From: JADJPO01 sp963828555
GTDB lineage: Bacteria; Actinomycetota; Actinomycetes; Actinomycetales; Kineosporiaceae
Assembly: GCA_963828555.1 (NCBI GenBank)
Contig: CAWHEL010000002.1
Span: forward strand, 1,860,001 to 1,924,000
DNA: 64,000 bases
Reading direction: 5' to 3'
Part shown: piece by piece, positions 37,210 through 48,294 of the stretch
Layout of the letters: each line of letters starts with the position of its first letter
Position numbering within the stretch: the first letter of the stretch is position 1
The notes under the pieces: generated by a model
Told to the model about the DNA's origin: nothing
The model's input: only the letters and a program-made list of their open reading frames with translations
Database searches by the model: none
Position numbers and translations under genes: made by a program

Positions 37210-38387
37210 TCGATCTGCTCCTGCTGGTCGTCCTGGGGTGGTATGCCGTGGCCGGTTTCCGGCGCGGGATCGCCATAGGCGCCCTGTCCCTGGCCGGCTT
37301 CATCGCCGGTGCCCTGATCGCGATGCGGGTCACGCCGCCGCTGGCCGAACGCTTCACGGCCGGGCCTACCCGGTCGGTGGCGATCCTGGCCTCCGTGCTG
37401 GCGCTTGCCTGGGCGGGTCAGCTCGTCGGCGCCATCGCCGGCAGCCGGCTGCGGCAGCAGGTGGCGCGCTCGGGGGCGGGCCTGCTCGACCAGGTGCTCG
37501 GCGGTCTGGCGAGCCTGGCCGCAGTGTCGCTGGTGCTCTGGTTCGTCGGCGGTGCGCTGCGCGAGGTGTCCAGTCCCGTGCTGGCACGCACCGTCGCCTC
37601 CTCCCGGGTGCTGGCGGTGATCGATGCTGCGGTGCCTGCGCAGATGGCCGTGCTGGCCGGCGACTTCCGCCAGGCCGTCTCCGACTCGGCCTTCCCCCGG
37701 GTCTTCGAAGGCGTTGCGCCAGAACAGATCCTGCCCGTCCAGCCGCCGAATGCAACGGCCGTCAGTGCGGCCGTGCAGACGAAGATCCGCCGGTCGGTGG
37801 TCAAGATCACCGGTGACGCACCGGCCTGCGAGCGAGGTCAGGAAGGCAGCGGGGTGGTGATCGCGAAGGGGCGGGTGATCACGAACGCCCACGTGGTCGC
37901 CGCGGTGAAGCAGCCGATGGTCCAGCTGGCCGGGAACGCGCGCCGGTACTCGGCCCGGGTGGTGCTGTTCGACCCCGCCACCGACGTCGCCATTCTGGCC
38001 GTGCCCGAGCTGACGGCGCCGGTGATGCCGCTGGGCCGGACCCTCGAGCGCGGTGCGGACGCCGTGGTCGCCGGCTACCCCGAGAACGGCCCCTACAAGG
38101 TGGTGCCGGCCCGGGTGCGCACCCTGCTGCAGGCCAAGGGCGAGGACATCTACGGGGCCTCGGGCGCGGTCCGTCAGGTGTATTCGCTGTTCGCCACCGT
38201 CGAGCAGGGCAATTCCGGGGGACCGCTGGTGGCCGCCGACGGCACCCTCGCCGGCGTGGTGTTCGCCAAGTCGCTGGACGACGCGAGCACCGGCTACGCA
38301 CTCACCCTGGACGAGGTGCGGGACGAGATCGCGGAAGGGATCCGCGCCACCGACGCGGTCTCCACCGGGCGGTGCACGGCCGGCTGA
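37206..38387 (+). CDS. marP: MarP-like periplasmic serine protease (CvpA-type anchor)
   Basis: 393 residues. Four membrane helices in a CvpA-like N-terminal domain (about residues 1-130) carry an extracytoplasmic trypsin-like protease: His near 229 in ITNAHVV, Asp near 260 in PATDVAIL, Ser near 337 in EQGNSGGPL. MarP in M. tuberculosis is needed for acid and oxidative stress resistance through cell-wall hydrolase cleavage. Two Cys flank the protease domain (APACERG and GRCTAG), matching the known disulfide. GTGA overlap with the NUDIX gene. Confidence 0.94.
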   Translation: MIDLLLLVVLGWYAVAGFRRGIAIGALSLAGFIAGALIAMRVTPPLAERFTAGPTRSVAILASVLALAWAGQLVGAIAGSRLRQQVARSGAGLLDQVLGGLASLAAVSLVLWFVGGALREVSSPVLARTVASSRVLAVIDAAVPAQMAVLAGDFRQAVSDSAFPRVFEGVAPEQILPVQPPNATAVSAAVQTKIRRSVVKITGDAPACERGQEGSGVVIAKGRVITNAHVVAAVKQPMVQLAGNARRYSARVVLFDPATDVAILAVPELTAPVMPLGRTLERGADAVVAGYPENGPYKVVPARVRTLLQAKGEDIYGASGAVRQVYSLFATVEQGNSGGPLVAADGTLAGVVFAKSLDDASTGYALTLDEVRDEIAEGIRATDAVSTGRCTAG

Positions 38388-38394
38388 CCCGCTG

Positions 38395-38421
38395 CCGGAC
38401 AGGCCCGCCCGGCCTGTCCGG
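38395..38421 (+). terminator. Terminator after marP
   Basis: CCGGACAGGCC (38395-38405) pairs perfectly with GGCCTGTCCGG (38411-38421) with a 5-nt loop, 7 nt past the marP stop. No T-tract. Confidence 0.7.
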
Positions 38422-38506
38422 GTGTCGGGTCCCCTGGCTATCCTCGGGGTGCGGGTGATCGTCGACGGCATGGCCATCGGGGGCCGGCGGCCCGTGAGGA
38501 GCGACC

Positions 38507-39058
38507 GTGTCGATGCCCTACCCTCCGGGAGGTCCTCCGCCGACGAACCCGTGGCCCCAGGGGGCCCCGGGGCCGGCGGGTCGCCCGCGCGGATCCCGGG
38601 TGGTCCCGGTGCTCCTCGCCATCGCCTCGGTACTGTTGCTGCTCACCGCCGTGGGCGTGCTCGCAGCGGCCCGTGGATCGCTCGCCGACCAGGACGCGCA
38701 GCTGGCCGGGCTGCGCACCCAGAAAGCCGCCGATGCCACCGAGACCCTGCTGCCGGCCGAGCTGCCGAGGCCGGAACTGGACCGCGTCGCGCTGCAGCAG
38801 CGGCTGGCCTCGATCACCGCTGCCGACAAGGAGGTGGAGGCCAGCGTCAAGAAGTGGGTGGAGTCCAACACGAAGCTGTCCACGGTGTGGGATGCGTTGG
38901 AGCGGTGCATGTACCGGGTCGATGCCTACGACCGGCTGGCCGGCCGGTTCACGGCGGCCCAGTTGGGCCGGCTCCCGGCGAAGGTCGACGTCAACGCTGC
39001 GGCCACCGATTGCGGGCGGGCCGCCATCGCCAGGCACGCCACCGGGTCGTCGCTGTGA
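38507..39058 (+). CDS. Membrane-anchored protein of unknown function, first paralogue
   Basis: 183 residues. Proline-rich cytosolic start (YPPGGPPPTNPWPQG), one membrane helix (VVPVLLAIASVLLLLTAVGV), then an extracytoplasmic coiled-coil-like helix and a C-terminal segment with two Cys: ERCMYRVDAYDRLAGRF ... LPAKVDVNAAATDCG. GAGGAG 5 nt before the GTG. The next gene has the same architecture and overlaps it by GTGA, so the pair likely works together. No family name is recognised. Confidence 0.8.
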   Translation: MSMPYPPGGPPPTNPWPQGAPGPAGRPRGSRVVPVLLAIASVLLLLTAVGVLAAARGSLADQDAQLAGLRTQKAADATETLLPAELPRPELDRVALQQRLASITAADKEVEASVKKWVESNTKLSTVWDALERCMYRVDAYDRLAGRFTAAQLGRLPAKVDVNAAATDCGRAAIARHATGSSL

Positions 39059-39765
39059 GCGCGTCCTACGAGCCGGAGCGCACCCCACCGGATAGGCCTC
39101 CGCCGCTGCCGGCACCCCCAGCCCGTGCACCGGCGCCCTGGCAGGTGCCCGGGGCCTGGCCCCAGCCCCAGCCCCAGCCCCAGGCGCCGGCGCCGGCCCC
39201 GACCGCGCCGGCGGGTGGGTATCCCACCGCGGCGCCTGCCCACCCGCCCGCCTACCCCACGCTGATCACCCAGGCCGCGGGCACCGGCACCGGCGGTCGC
39301 TCCCGGGCGCTGGTCCCGTTGGCAGCGGTGACCGTCCTGGCGCTGCTGTTCGCGGCCGGTTCGGCGCTGTGGTGGTCCGGCGAGAGGAGCGCCCGCGCCC
39401 AGGAGATCACTACCCTGGAGGCCGACCACGCCGCACACCGCCGGGCGATGGATCAGCGGCAGGCCGCACTCGACGCCAGCTACCGTGCGGTCGCCCTGGA
39501 CACCCGGTGGACCAGACTTGACAGTGCGAACGTCAAGCAGTCGGCGGTCTCCGACGCGCTGAACAAGAAGTACCCGACGACGACCTACGTGTTGACCGCG
39601 GACGCGTTCGCGCTGGTCGCCGCCCGGCGGGCCTGCTTCGTGGCCCTGATCGAGTACAACCAGGGGGCTGCCCAGTTCTCGGACCGGAGGCGGGGCACCC
39701 TGCCCGGCCAGGTGGACATGACCGACCCGAAGGCGAACTGTTCGGCGCTGGAGTGGCACGACTGA
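39055..39765 (+). CDS. Membrane-anchored protein of unknown function, second paralogue
   Basis: 236 residues. A long Pro/Ala/Gln-rich cytosolic region, including a PQ repeat encoded by tandem CCCCAG units near 39160-39185, one membrane helix (LVPLAAVTVLALLFAAGSAL), an extracytoplasmic helix, and a tail RRACFVALIEYNQGAAQF ... LPGQVDMTDPKANCS. The tail aligns with the first paralogue (C-x6-Y-x6-F, LP-x2-VD, final C), so one arose by duplication. Convergent with ephE across 24 nt. Confidence 0.8.
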   Translation: MSASYEPERTPPDRPPPLPAPPARAPAPWQVPGAWPQPQPQPQAPAPAPTAPAGGYPTAAPAHPPAYPTLITQAAGTGTGGRSRALVPLAAVTVLALLFAAGSALWWSGERSARAQEITTLEADHAAHRRAMDQRQAALDASYRAVALDTRWTRLDSANVKQSAVSDALNKKYPTTTYVLTADAFALVAARRACFVALIEYNQGAAQFSDRRRGTLPGQVDMTDPKANCSALEWHD

Positions 39766-39789
39766 CCGGCGGGCGCCGGGGGAGCAGGC

Positions 39790-40716
39790 TCAGGTCCGGG
39801 CCGGACGCCCCGTCGTCCGGGCGGTGACGGCGAGCCAGTCGAGCAGGGCGGTGGTCACCGCCTCCGGAGCCTCCTCGGGCAGGAAGTGACCCGCCCCGGG
39901 CACCATCCGGGCATGCAGCGGTCCCTCGATCCAATGCCGGGACCCGGCGGCGGACTCGGGCAGCACCCAGCGGTCGAGGGTCCCGTGCAGCTGCAGCACG
40001 GGCACCGTGATCGGGTGTTCGAGGGCGTCGGTCAACCGGCGGGCCTCGCGTCGTCCGGTGCTGCGCAGCGCCGTCCGGAAGTACTCCATCGATTTCTGGG
40101 CCACGAACGGGAGCTGCATCGCCCGCTGGTAGCGCGCGACCGCGGCCGGGTCCGGTCCGCCCTCACCCCACGAGGTGCCGATCACGTCGGCGACCCCATC
40201 GCCACGGGTGAGCCGGCGCTCCGGCAGCCACGGGGTCTGGTAAGAGAGCAGACGAGCCAAAGTCTGGCGCTGGCGGCCCCGGGCCAGCGCCGCTCGCATG
40301 GTCAGTGGGTGCCCCATGGAGAGCACTGCGACGGCCCGGGTGACCCGGGGCTGCAGCGACGGCATCGCCCAGGCCACCCAGGCTCCCCAGTCGTGCCCGA
40401 CGATCACCGCCTCGGACTCGCCCAGGGCCCTGATCACTCCGGCCACATCACCGGCCAGGGTGGCGGTGTCGTAGCCGCGCGGCGGCTTGTCGCTCGCGCC
40501 GTAGCCGCGCAGGTCCATCGCGGCAACCCGGTAGCCGGCCGCCGCGAGGGCCGGGAGCTGGCCGCGCCAGGCCCACCAGAACTGCGGAAACCCGTGCAAC
40601 AGAACGACAAGCGGACCATTACCAGCCTCGGCCACGTGGAACCGCGCCCCGTGTGCGGCGACCAGCCGGTGACGCCACGGTCCCTCGACGAGGATCTCCG
40701 CCGCGTCGACGTTCAC
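39790..40716 (-). CDS. ephE: Alpha/beta hydrolase, epoxide hydrolase EphE type
   Basis: 308 residues. Oxyanion motif HGFPQFWWAW, nucleophile Asp in VGHDWGAWVAW, and late LHGTLDRWV and GAGHFLPEEAPE with catalytic acid and His. These are the epoxide hydrolase signatures, and the position beside marP matches Rv3670 (ephE). The actual epoxide is unknown. The GTG start overlaps the upstream holin-like gene's stop. Confidence 0.88.
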   Translation of the reverse strand: MNVDAAEILVEGPWRHRLVAAHGARFHVAEAGNGPLVVLLHGFPQFWWAWRGQLPALAAAGYRVAAMDLRGYGASDKPPRGYDTATLAGDVAGVIRALGESEAVIVGHDWGAWVAWAMPSLQPRVTRAVAVLSMGHPLTMRAALARGRQRQTLARLLSYQTPWLPERRLTRGDGVADVIGTSWGEGGPDPAAVARYQRAMQLPFVAQKSMEYFRTALRSTGRREARRLTDALEHPITVPVLQLHGTLDRWVLPESAAGSRHWIEGPLHARMVPGAGHFLPEEAPEAVTTALLDWLAVTARTTGRPART

Positions 40717-41168
40717 CGGCCGCGAGAGCCGGGTTTGACCGCGGCGAGGGTCTGTCGGGCTGACCGGATCGCCCGCTCAGGGGGCCCGACCTTGGACACC
40801 CGTGACCTGCCGACCAGGGCCAGCAGGGCGGCGAGCAACACATAGACGCCGCCGAGGATCAGGAAGGCGAGCCAAGGGGCGAGCCCGGCCGCCACCAGTC
40901 CGTAGCCCGCCGCGATACTGAACAGGATCGTGGCCAGGACGACGATGTACGCGGCGGCGCCGAACAGGCCGCCGGCGACGGCGCCGTTGCGCACGTCGGA
41001 CTTGATCTCCGCCTTGGCCAGGGCCATCTCGGCCCGCATGATCTCGGTCATGTCCTGGGTGGCCTGGGCCACCAGCTGTCCGAGGGTGCGTTCTGCTGCG
41101 GGGGTCACCGGAGCACCGTCCGGCGTGGCGTCATCCGGCCGGAGGCCGGGCGTGGGGTCAGTGGCCAT
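40713..41168 (-). CDS. Phage-holin-family (PF07332-like) membrane protein (Rv3669 type)
   Basis: 151 residues. A helix MTEIMRAEMALAKAEIKSDV precedes two membrane helices (AAYIVVLATILFSIAAGYGL and PWLAFLILGGVYVLLAALL). Despite the family name, chromosomal members such as Rv3669 are not phage genes; the function is unknown. Coupled to ephE by a GTGA overlap, so both probably act at the envelope. Confidence 0.85.
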   Translation of the reverse strand: MATDPTPGLRPDDATPDGAPVTPAAERTLGQLVAQATQDMTEIMRAEMALAKAEIKSDVRNGAVAGGLFGAAAYIVVLATILFSIAAGYGLVAAGLAPWLAFLILGGVYVLLAALLALVGRSRVSKVGPPERAIRSARQTLAAVKPGSRGR

Positions 41169-41294
41169 CTGCGCTTCCTCACACGTCGCTGGCGGCGGGC
41201 GGGCCGCCCGGAGAGCCCCCCGAGGGCACGTGAGGCGAGCCTACGACCTCCGGTCGATCCTGCGCGCCGGTGGGACCGGCGGTGTCACCAGCGC

Positions 41295-42560
41295 TCAGTC
41301 GTCTCCGATCTGGTGCACGAAGCGGCTCACCTCGCTCCGCAACTGCTCGGCGAGCTGCAGCAGCCCCGGGGCGCTGCCCTGGGCCGATCCGTCGATCGCC
41401 ATCGCCATACCCTGCACCGCGCCGACGCGATCCACGATCGCCTCGCTCGATACGGCGGCCTCGTCCGCCAGGCCCTTGACCTCGGAGGCCACAACGGCGA
41501 ACCCGCGGCCGGCGTCGCCGGCCCGGGCGGCCTCTATGGTCGCGTTCAGGGCGAGCATGCGGGTCTGTGACGCCACCGTGGTGATCATCGCCACGGCCTG
41601 ACGGATCTCCTGTGAGCTGGCGCGCAGGCCGGCCACGGTGTCGGTGGCTTGGGTGGCATCCCCCACCGCGTCCCGGGCGAAGGCGACGACGCCCGAGGCG
41701 ACCTCGCCCATGGCCGAGGCCGCCTCGGTGAGTTGGTCGCACAGCCGCAGGACCGTGGAATCGAGCTCCGCAGCCAGCACCTTGCGCTGCCCGGTGGCCT
41801 GCTCCAGCCAGCGGTTCGACTCCCGCATCGCGGCCCGGCCGCCGTCGATCGTGCGCGCGCCCTCGCCGAAGGCGCCGTGCAGCCCGCCGTCGAGCAGGCG
41901 GCGATGGCAGACACCTCGGCTGGCGCAGGAGATCGCGGCGCTGGACTCGCGCAGGTAGGCGTCCACGACATCCAGCAGCCGGTTGACCGCAGACGCGGCG
42001 GCGCGCACGTCCTCGTCGTCCGTTTCATCGATGAAACCGGGACTCGAGCCCCCCGCGGGCGGCGTCGTCGTAGAGCCGGGTCAACGCCTGCAACGCCGCC
42101 CGCGGGTCGCCGCCGAAGCCGTCTCCTCCCGCAGAACGGCTCCGGGGGTGCCGGTCCCCGCGTCGGAGGACCGGCCGCGGCCGTTGTCGGCGGGCCTGGG
42201 GTCGCATCTGCGCGTACAGCGGGACGACGGCATCGATCGCGCGCTGGTCCGGGGCGCGCCGGTTGGAGTGGTAGCCGGTCACCTGCCCGGCCCGGTTGTA
42301 GGTCGGCGTCACATGGGCGAAGACCCAGTAGTGGGCGCCGTCGCCGGCCAGGTTGACCACGTACGCGAAGATCTCCTGCTCGGCGGCCAGGGTGTCCCAG
42401 AGCAGCTTGAACACGGCCTGGGGCATGTCGGGATGCCGGATCAGGTTGTGCGGCCGGCCGAGCACCTCGGCCTGGGTGTACCCGGCGATGCGCAGGAAGA
42501 CGTCGTTGGCAGGGACAGCCGGCGTTCGACGCCGGTCGGGGTGGGGAGCGTTTGACGCAC
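41295..42560 (-). pseudogene. PAS-domain methyl-accepting chemotaxis receptor, frameshifted
   Basis: Two open frames belong to one gene. The upstream part has an Aer-type PAS domain (ANDVFLRIAGYTQAEVLG, PHNLIRHPDMPQAVF). The downstream part is an MCP signalling domain (TRMLALNATIEAARAGDAGR, FAVVASEVKGLADEAA). They are split by one extra base at the AAA run 42034-42036; without it ESRF joins IDETDDEDVRAAAS. A second frame change lies upstream: GTG 42560, with GGAGGGA before it, opens a frame reading RQTLPTPTGVERRL, the usual receptor start, but the start of the PAS is missing. No other chemotaxis gene is nearby. Confidence 0.75.
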
Positions 42561-42640
42561 CAGGGTGGACTCCCTCCAGGCAGCAGCGGCGAGCTACCCA
42601 AGGACTCGACCACACGATGCTTGTCCTGAAGCAAGGATCC

Positions 42641-42712
42641 GCTCATACTCCGCAGGGCTGCGGCAATTCAGTCAGATCGCACTGAGGTGCGCCGGCCCTG
42701 CGGAGCATGAGC
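42641..42712. repeat. Inverted-repeat element, copy B (upstream of acs 3' end)
   Basis: GCTCATACTCCGCAGGGC (42641-42658) and GCCCTGCGGAGCATGAGC (42695-42712) are complementary at 17 of 18 positions with a 36-nt centre. It lies 11 nt past the acs stop, in the gap before the broken receptor gene on the same strand. Same arms as copies A and C. Confidence 0.85.
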
Positions 42713-42722
42713 AGAGTGGTGG

Positions 42723-44690
<1,968 letters not shown>

Positions 44691-44735
44691 ACGTGTGGCC
44701 TCCGCGGTCGACGGCACTGGCGTTGAGGATCTGCC

Positions 44736-44751
44736 AGTGAGGCTAGTCACG
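44736..44751. promoter_or_regulatory. Candidate Crp site upstream of acs
   Basis: AGTGA-GGCTAG-TCACG, matching the GTGA-N6-TCAC core of the actinobacterial Crp consensus TGTGA-N6-TCACA. It is 46 nt upstream of the acs start codon. A Crp protein is encoded in this window. Confidence 0.55.
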
Positions 44752-44792
44752 GTGTGACCTGGGGAACAGCCCGTGGGGCGCGCCGATAACGG

Positions 44793-46298
44793 TCAGCGCG
44801 GCGTTGCCTGCGACGGACGGCGCCCCTCGCCCAGCAGCCAGGCCACCGCCTCGGCCGCGGACCAGCCGTCGGCGCTGCCGCCGTGCAACCAGTGCTCGCT
44901 GTCCAGGCGCCGGGCCCCGGTCAGGTCGGCGCCCAGGGTGACCAGGGGCACCTCGGTGTAGCCGTCCTTGCGGTTCTGGGCCAGATCGACGTCGGCCATG
45001 AGCGCGTTGCACAGGCAGTTCGCCGTCTCGGCGCCGGTGAGGTCGCCACCCTTGCGGGCGAGGACGTCGAGCGGCTCGGCCGGGCAGCGGTAGCCCACGG
45101 CGCCACCACTGCGCTGGTAGGGGGTACGCAGATAGCCGAGGTCGCACAGTCGCGGCCGGGCCTGGTAGAGCTCGGGGTCGGACAGGGTCCCGGGCAACTG
45201 CGCCACCTTGAACGGGAACCCGGTGGGTGAGGCCCCGGCGCTGGTGCGCACGTCCAGGCTCTCGTCGCGCAGGGCGTTCATCAGCTTCTCGCGCAGGTCC
45301 TCCGCCAGCCCCGACTCGCGGGAGAGGGCGAACAGGGTGCCCACCTGGATGCCGGCCGCCCCGGCCTCCAACGCGGCGCGCAGCTTCTCCGGCTCCCCGT
45401 ACCCGCCGGCCAGCCAGAACGGCATGCCCTTGGCGGCCATGGCGGCCAAAGCCGGCAGGTTGGCCTCATCCCGCGGTCCGTAGACCGGCTGGCCGCGCTC
45501 GTCCAGTTCCAGCTGACCGCGCGGGGGTGCGGTGTGCCCGCCGGCCACCGGGCCCTCCACCACGAAGCCGTCCGGGCGGGTGGTGGAGTCCCGGGCCAGG
45601 AACTGCGCCAGGACGTGCGAGGACACGATCGCCAGGAACTGCGGACGACGCATCGGTGGCAACTTCTCGCCGTCCGCCAGCAGCGCGGCCGGGTCGAGGG
45701 TCTGTGGGAGCGGCGTGCCGCCGGCGACGTCGACGTGGATGGTCCCCGGGCGCCCGGCTGCGAGGTCGGTAAGCAGCTTCGGCAGTTCGCGCGGGATGCC
45801 GGCGCCCATCAGCACGTAGTCGACCCCGGCCAGGATCGCCCCGAAGGCCGCCGCCGGGGTGGCCATCTGCAGCTTCTCCAGGTAATTGACCCCGATCAGG
45901 CCGTCGTGGCCCTGTTTGGCCAGCCACACCTCCACGAAATTGCCCACCACGCCGAGCTCGTCGCCGTGCCGGTCGCTGTGGGTGCGCCGCTCGCCGTGCA
46001 CCGACAGCCGTGGGGTCGGGGCGTAGGGCGCGCCGTCGCGGCCTCCCTCGCGGAAGTAGCGGGCAAGCACCCGCTCGGCCACGGCCGGCAGCGGGAAGGC
46101 GGCCAGTGCCCGCCGGATGTCGCCGGTCGGGTCGCCGTCCTGCAGGCGGCGGGCGATGGCGGCGTCCAGGGCGGTGCCGGAGACCACCCCGAGCTGCCCG
46201 GTGCGGGCAACGGAGTTGGCCAGCTGCCACGAGGACACGCCGACCCCCATCCCTCCCTGGATGACGACAGGGAGACGCGACGGAGCAGGTGCGGTCAT
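44793..46298 (-). CDS. Nitronate monooxygenase-like FMN enzyme
   Basis: 501 residues, longer than typical nitronate monooxygenases (~330). TIM-barrel/FMN motifs: VIQGGMGVGVSSWQLAN, EGPVAGGHTAPP, FWLAGGYGEPEKL and AAGIQVGTLFALS. The extra C-terminal part contains a Cys-rich RCPAEPLDVL ... NCLCNALM segment seen in the large bacterial members of this family. Oxidation of propionate-3-nitronate is the family reaction; the true substrate is not certain. GAGGGG 6 nt before the ATG. Confidence 0.8.
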   Translation of the reverse strand: MTAPAPSRLPVVIQGGMGVGVSSWQLANSVARTGQLGVVSGTALDAAIARRLQDGDPTGDIRRALAAFPLPAVAERVLARYFREGGRDGAPYAPTPRLSVHGERRTHSDRHGDELGVVGNFVEVWLAKQGHDGLIGVNYLEKLQMATPAAAFGAILAGVDYVLMGAGIPRELPKLLTDLAAGRPGTIHVDVAGGTPLPQTLDPAALLADGEKLPPMRRPQFLAIVSSHVLAQFLARDSTTRPDGFVVEGPVAGGHTAPPRGQLELDERGQPVYGPRDEANLPALAAMAAKGMPFWLAGGYGEPEKLRAALEAGAAGIQVGTLFALSRESGLAEDLREKLMNALRDESLDVRTSAGASPTGFPFKVAQLPGTLSDPELYQARPRLCDLGYLRTPYQRSGGAVGYRCPAEPLDVLARKGGDLTGAETANCLCNALMADVDLAQNRKDGYTEVPLVTLGADLTGARRLDSEHWLHGGSADGWSAAEAVAWLLGEGRRPSQATPR

Positions 46299-46641
46299 TC
46301 GGGACCCCTCGGAGCGGGAGCTGCTCGGCAGCGGCAAACAGGGTGGACGGATCGTCGAGTCTTGTCGAGGCTGACACCGCATTGTCAGGGACGATGGGGC
46401 CCTACGTCCTGTCAGGACGCCAACCCGCCGCTCACCTGGAGTGTTCTCTCCACCGGGTGATCTCCGCCAGATCGCCGTTTTCCCCCGGTGGGTGGGGGAG
46501 GAGTGCGATCTGGAGGTGATCACGTGGCGTGATCTGGGTCGGGCTGGACGTGCCGGTGGCCGGTCGGCGTCGGGAGGGACGCCGACCGGCCACCGGGGAC
46601 CGGTCGCAGCTCACCGGTGGGTGAGCCACTACAGGGGTGAA
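46299..46641 (-). terminator. 343-nt gap with two long hairpins after actP
   Basis: Hairpin 1: GGTGATCTCCGCCAGATCGC (46456-46475) versus 46505-46524, complementary at 17 of 20 positions. Hairpin 2: CCGGTGGCCGGTCGGCGTC (46553-46571) and its exact complement 46578-46596, a perfect 19-bp stem with loop GGGAGG. Both follow the actP stop on the minus strand; the second is a strong terminator candidate although no T-tract is present. No gene is seen. Confidence 0.6.
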
Positions 46642-48294
46642 CTAATGCGAGGTCGCCTTCTCGGCGCCGGCACCGGTGAGGGAGCGGACCTCCATCTCGG
46701 CGTACTTGGCGACGTCCGGCACCTCCTTGCTGGTGACCGTGCCGAGCCAGCCCAGGAAGAAGGCCAGCGGCACCGAGACCAGGCCCGGGTTCTCCAGCGG
46801 GAAGTAGCTGAAGTCGACGCTTGGGTCCGTGATCATCGAGACCACCTTGCCGGTGGCGTCCTTCTTGCCGGAGACCACGGGCGAGAAGATGATCAGCAGC
46901 AGCGACGACAGCAGACCGCCGTAGATGCTCCACACCGCACCGCGGGTGGTGAACCTCCTCCAGAAGAGCGAGTACAGGATCGTCGGCAGGTTCGCCGAAG
47001 CGGCCACCGCGAAGGCTAGGGCCACCAGGAAGGCGATGTTCTGATCCTTCGCCAGCATGCCGCCGCCGATCGCCACCACGCCGATCACGATGGCGGTGAT
47101 CCGGGCGACCCTGACCTCGTCGTCCGGGTTGATCTGGCCCTTCTTGATCACCATCGAGTAGACGTCGTGCGCGAAGGACGCCGACGCCGCGATGGTCAGA
47201 CCGGCCACCACCGCAAGGATGGTCGCGAAGGCCACGCCGGAGATGACGCCGAGGAAGATCTCGCCGCCGAGTTCGTAGGCGAGCAGCGGTGCGGCCGCGT
47301 TGGCCTTGCCGGGCGCAGCGTTGATCGCCTTGGGGCCGACCAGCAGCATCGCGCCGTAGCCGAGCACCAGGGTGAACAGGTAGAACAGGCCGATCAGCCA
47401 GATCGCCCAGACCACGCTTCGGCGGGCTTCCTTGGAGCTGGGCACCGTGTAGAAGCGCATCAGCACGTGGGGGAGGCCGGCGGTGCCGAGCACCAGTGCG
47501 ATCGACAGTGAGATGAAGTCGATCTTGCTCAGCGTCGTCTTGCCGTACCGCAGACCCGGGTTGAGGACGGCGTCCGCGGCGGCCGGGGCCTTCTGCGGGT
47601 TGGCGGCGGCCGCGTCACCCAGCAACTGGGACAGGTTGAAGCCGGTCTTGCCGAGCACCCACAGGGTCATGATCGCGGCGCCGAGGATGAGCAGGCCGGC
47701 CTTGATGATCTGCACCCAGGTGGTGCCCTTCATGCCGCCGACCAGCACATAAGTGATCATGAGGATGCCGACGATGGCGATGGTGATGTTCTGCGCCGCG
47801 GGGCCGGAGACGCCGAGCAGCAGGTTCACCAGGCCGCCCGCGCCGGCCATCTGGGCGAGCAGGTAGAACAAGGAGATGGCCAGCGTCGAGATGGCCGCCG
47901 CGGTACGCACCGGGCCCTGGCGCAGGCGGAACGACAGCACGTCGGCCATCGTGAACTTGCCGGTGTTGCGGAGCAGCTCGGCGACCAGCAGCAGGGCGAC
48001 CAGCCAGGCCACCAGGAAGCCGATGGAGTACATGAAGCCGTCGTAGCCCTGCAGGGCGATGGCGCCGGCGATCCCGAGGAAGGAGGCCGCCGACAGGTAG
48101 TCGCCGGCGATCGCGATGCCGTTCTGGCGCCCGGAGAAAGCGCGGCCGCCGGCGTAGTAGTCGGCGGCGGTCTTGTTCTGCTTGGAGACCCTGATCACGA
48201 TGGCCAGGGTGAACAGGACGAAGATGGCGAAGATCGTGATGTTGACCTTCGGGTCACCGACGCTGGTGGCGGCGAGGACGGGTGCGGCGATCAC
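46642..48294 (-). CDS. actP: Sodium/acetate symporter ActP (SSS family)
   Basis: 550 residues with about 13 membrane helices. The SSS signature region includes YYAGGRAFSGRQNGIAIAGD followed by YLSAASFLGIAG, typical of monocarboxylate/acetate symporters. Takes up acetate with Na+ or H+. The GTG overlaps the DUF485 stop (GTGA), the standard yjcH-actP arrangement, and acs is 2 kb away. Confidence 0.93.
   Translation of the reverse strand: MIAAPVLAATSVGDPKVNITIFAIFVLFTLAIVIRVSKQNKTAADYYAGGRAFSGRQNGIAIAGDYLSAASFLGIAGAIALQGYDGFMYSIGFLVAWLVALLLVAELLRNTGKFTMADVLSFRLRQGPVRTAAAISTLAISLFYLLAQMAGAGGLVNLLLGVSGPAAQNITIAIVGILMITYVLVGGMKGTTWVQIIKAGLLILGAAIMTLWVLGKTGFNLSQLLGDAAAANPQKAPAAADAVLNPGLRYGKTTLSKIDFISLSIALVLGTAGLPHVLMRFYTVPSSKEARRSVVWAIWLIGLFYLFTLVLGYGAMLLVGPKAINAAPGKANAAAPLLAYELGGEIFLGVISGVAFATILAVVAGLTIAASASFAHDVYSMVIKKGQINPDDEVRVARITAIVIGVVAIGGGMLAKDQNIAFLVALAFAVAASANLPTILYSLFWRRFTTRGAVWSIYGGLLSSLLLIIFSPVVSGKKDATGKVVSMITDPSVDFSYFPLENPGLVSVPLAFFLGWLGTVTSKEVPDVAKYAEMEVRSLTGAGAEKATSH

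Noticed and set aside
39160..39185. CCCCAG tandem units as a mobile or CRISPR-like repeat
   Set aside because: It is in frame and encodes the PQPQPQ stretch of the anchored protein.
40713..41168. Prophage lysis gene
   Set aside because: The holin-family protein lies in a conserved chromosomal block (Rv3669 position) and no other phage genes are near.
42040..42060. tRNA T-arm-like sequence GGGACTCGAGCCCC
   Set aside because: No acceptor, D or anticodon arms can be formed around it; it is inside the chemoreceptor gene.
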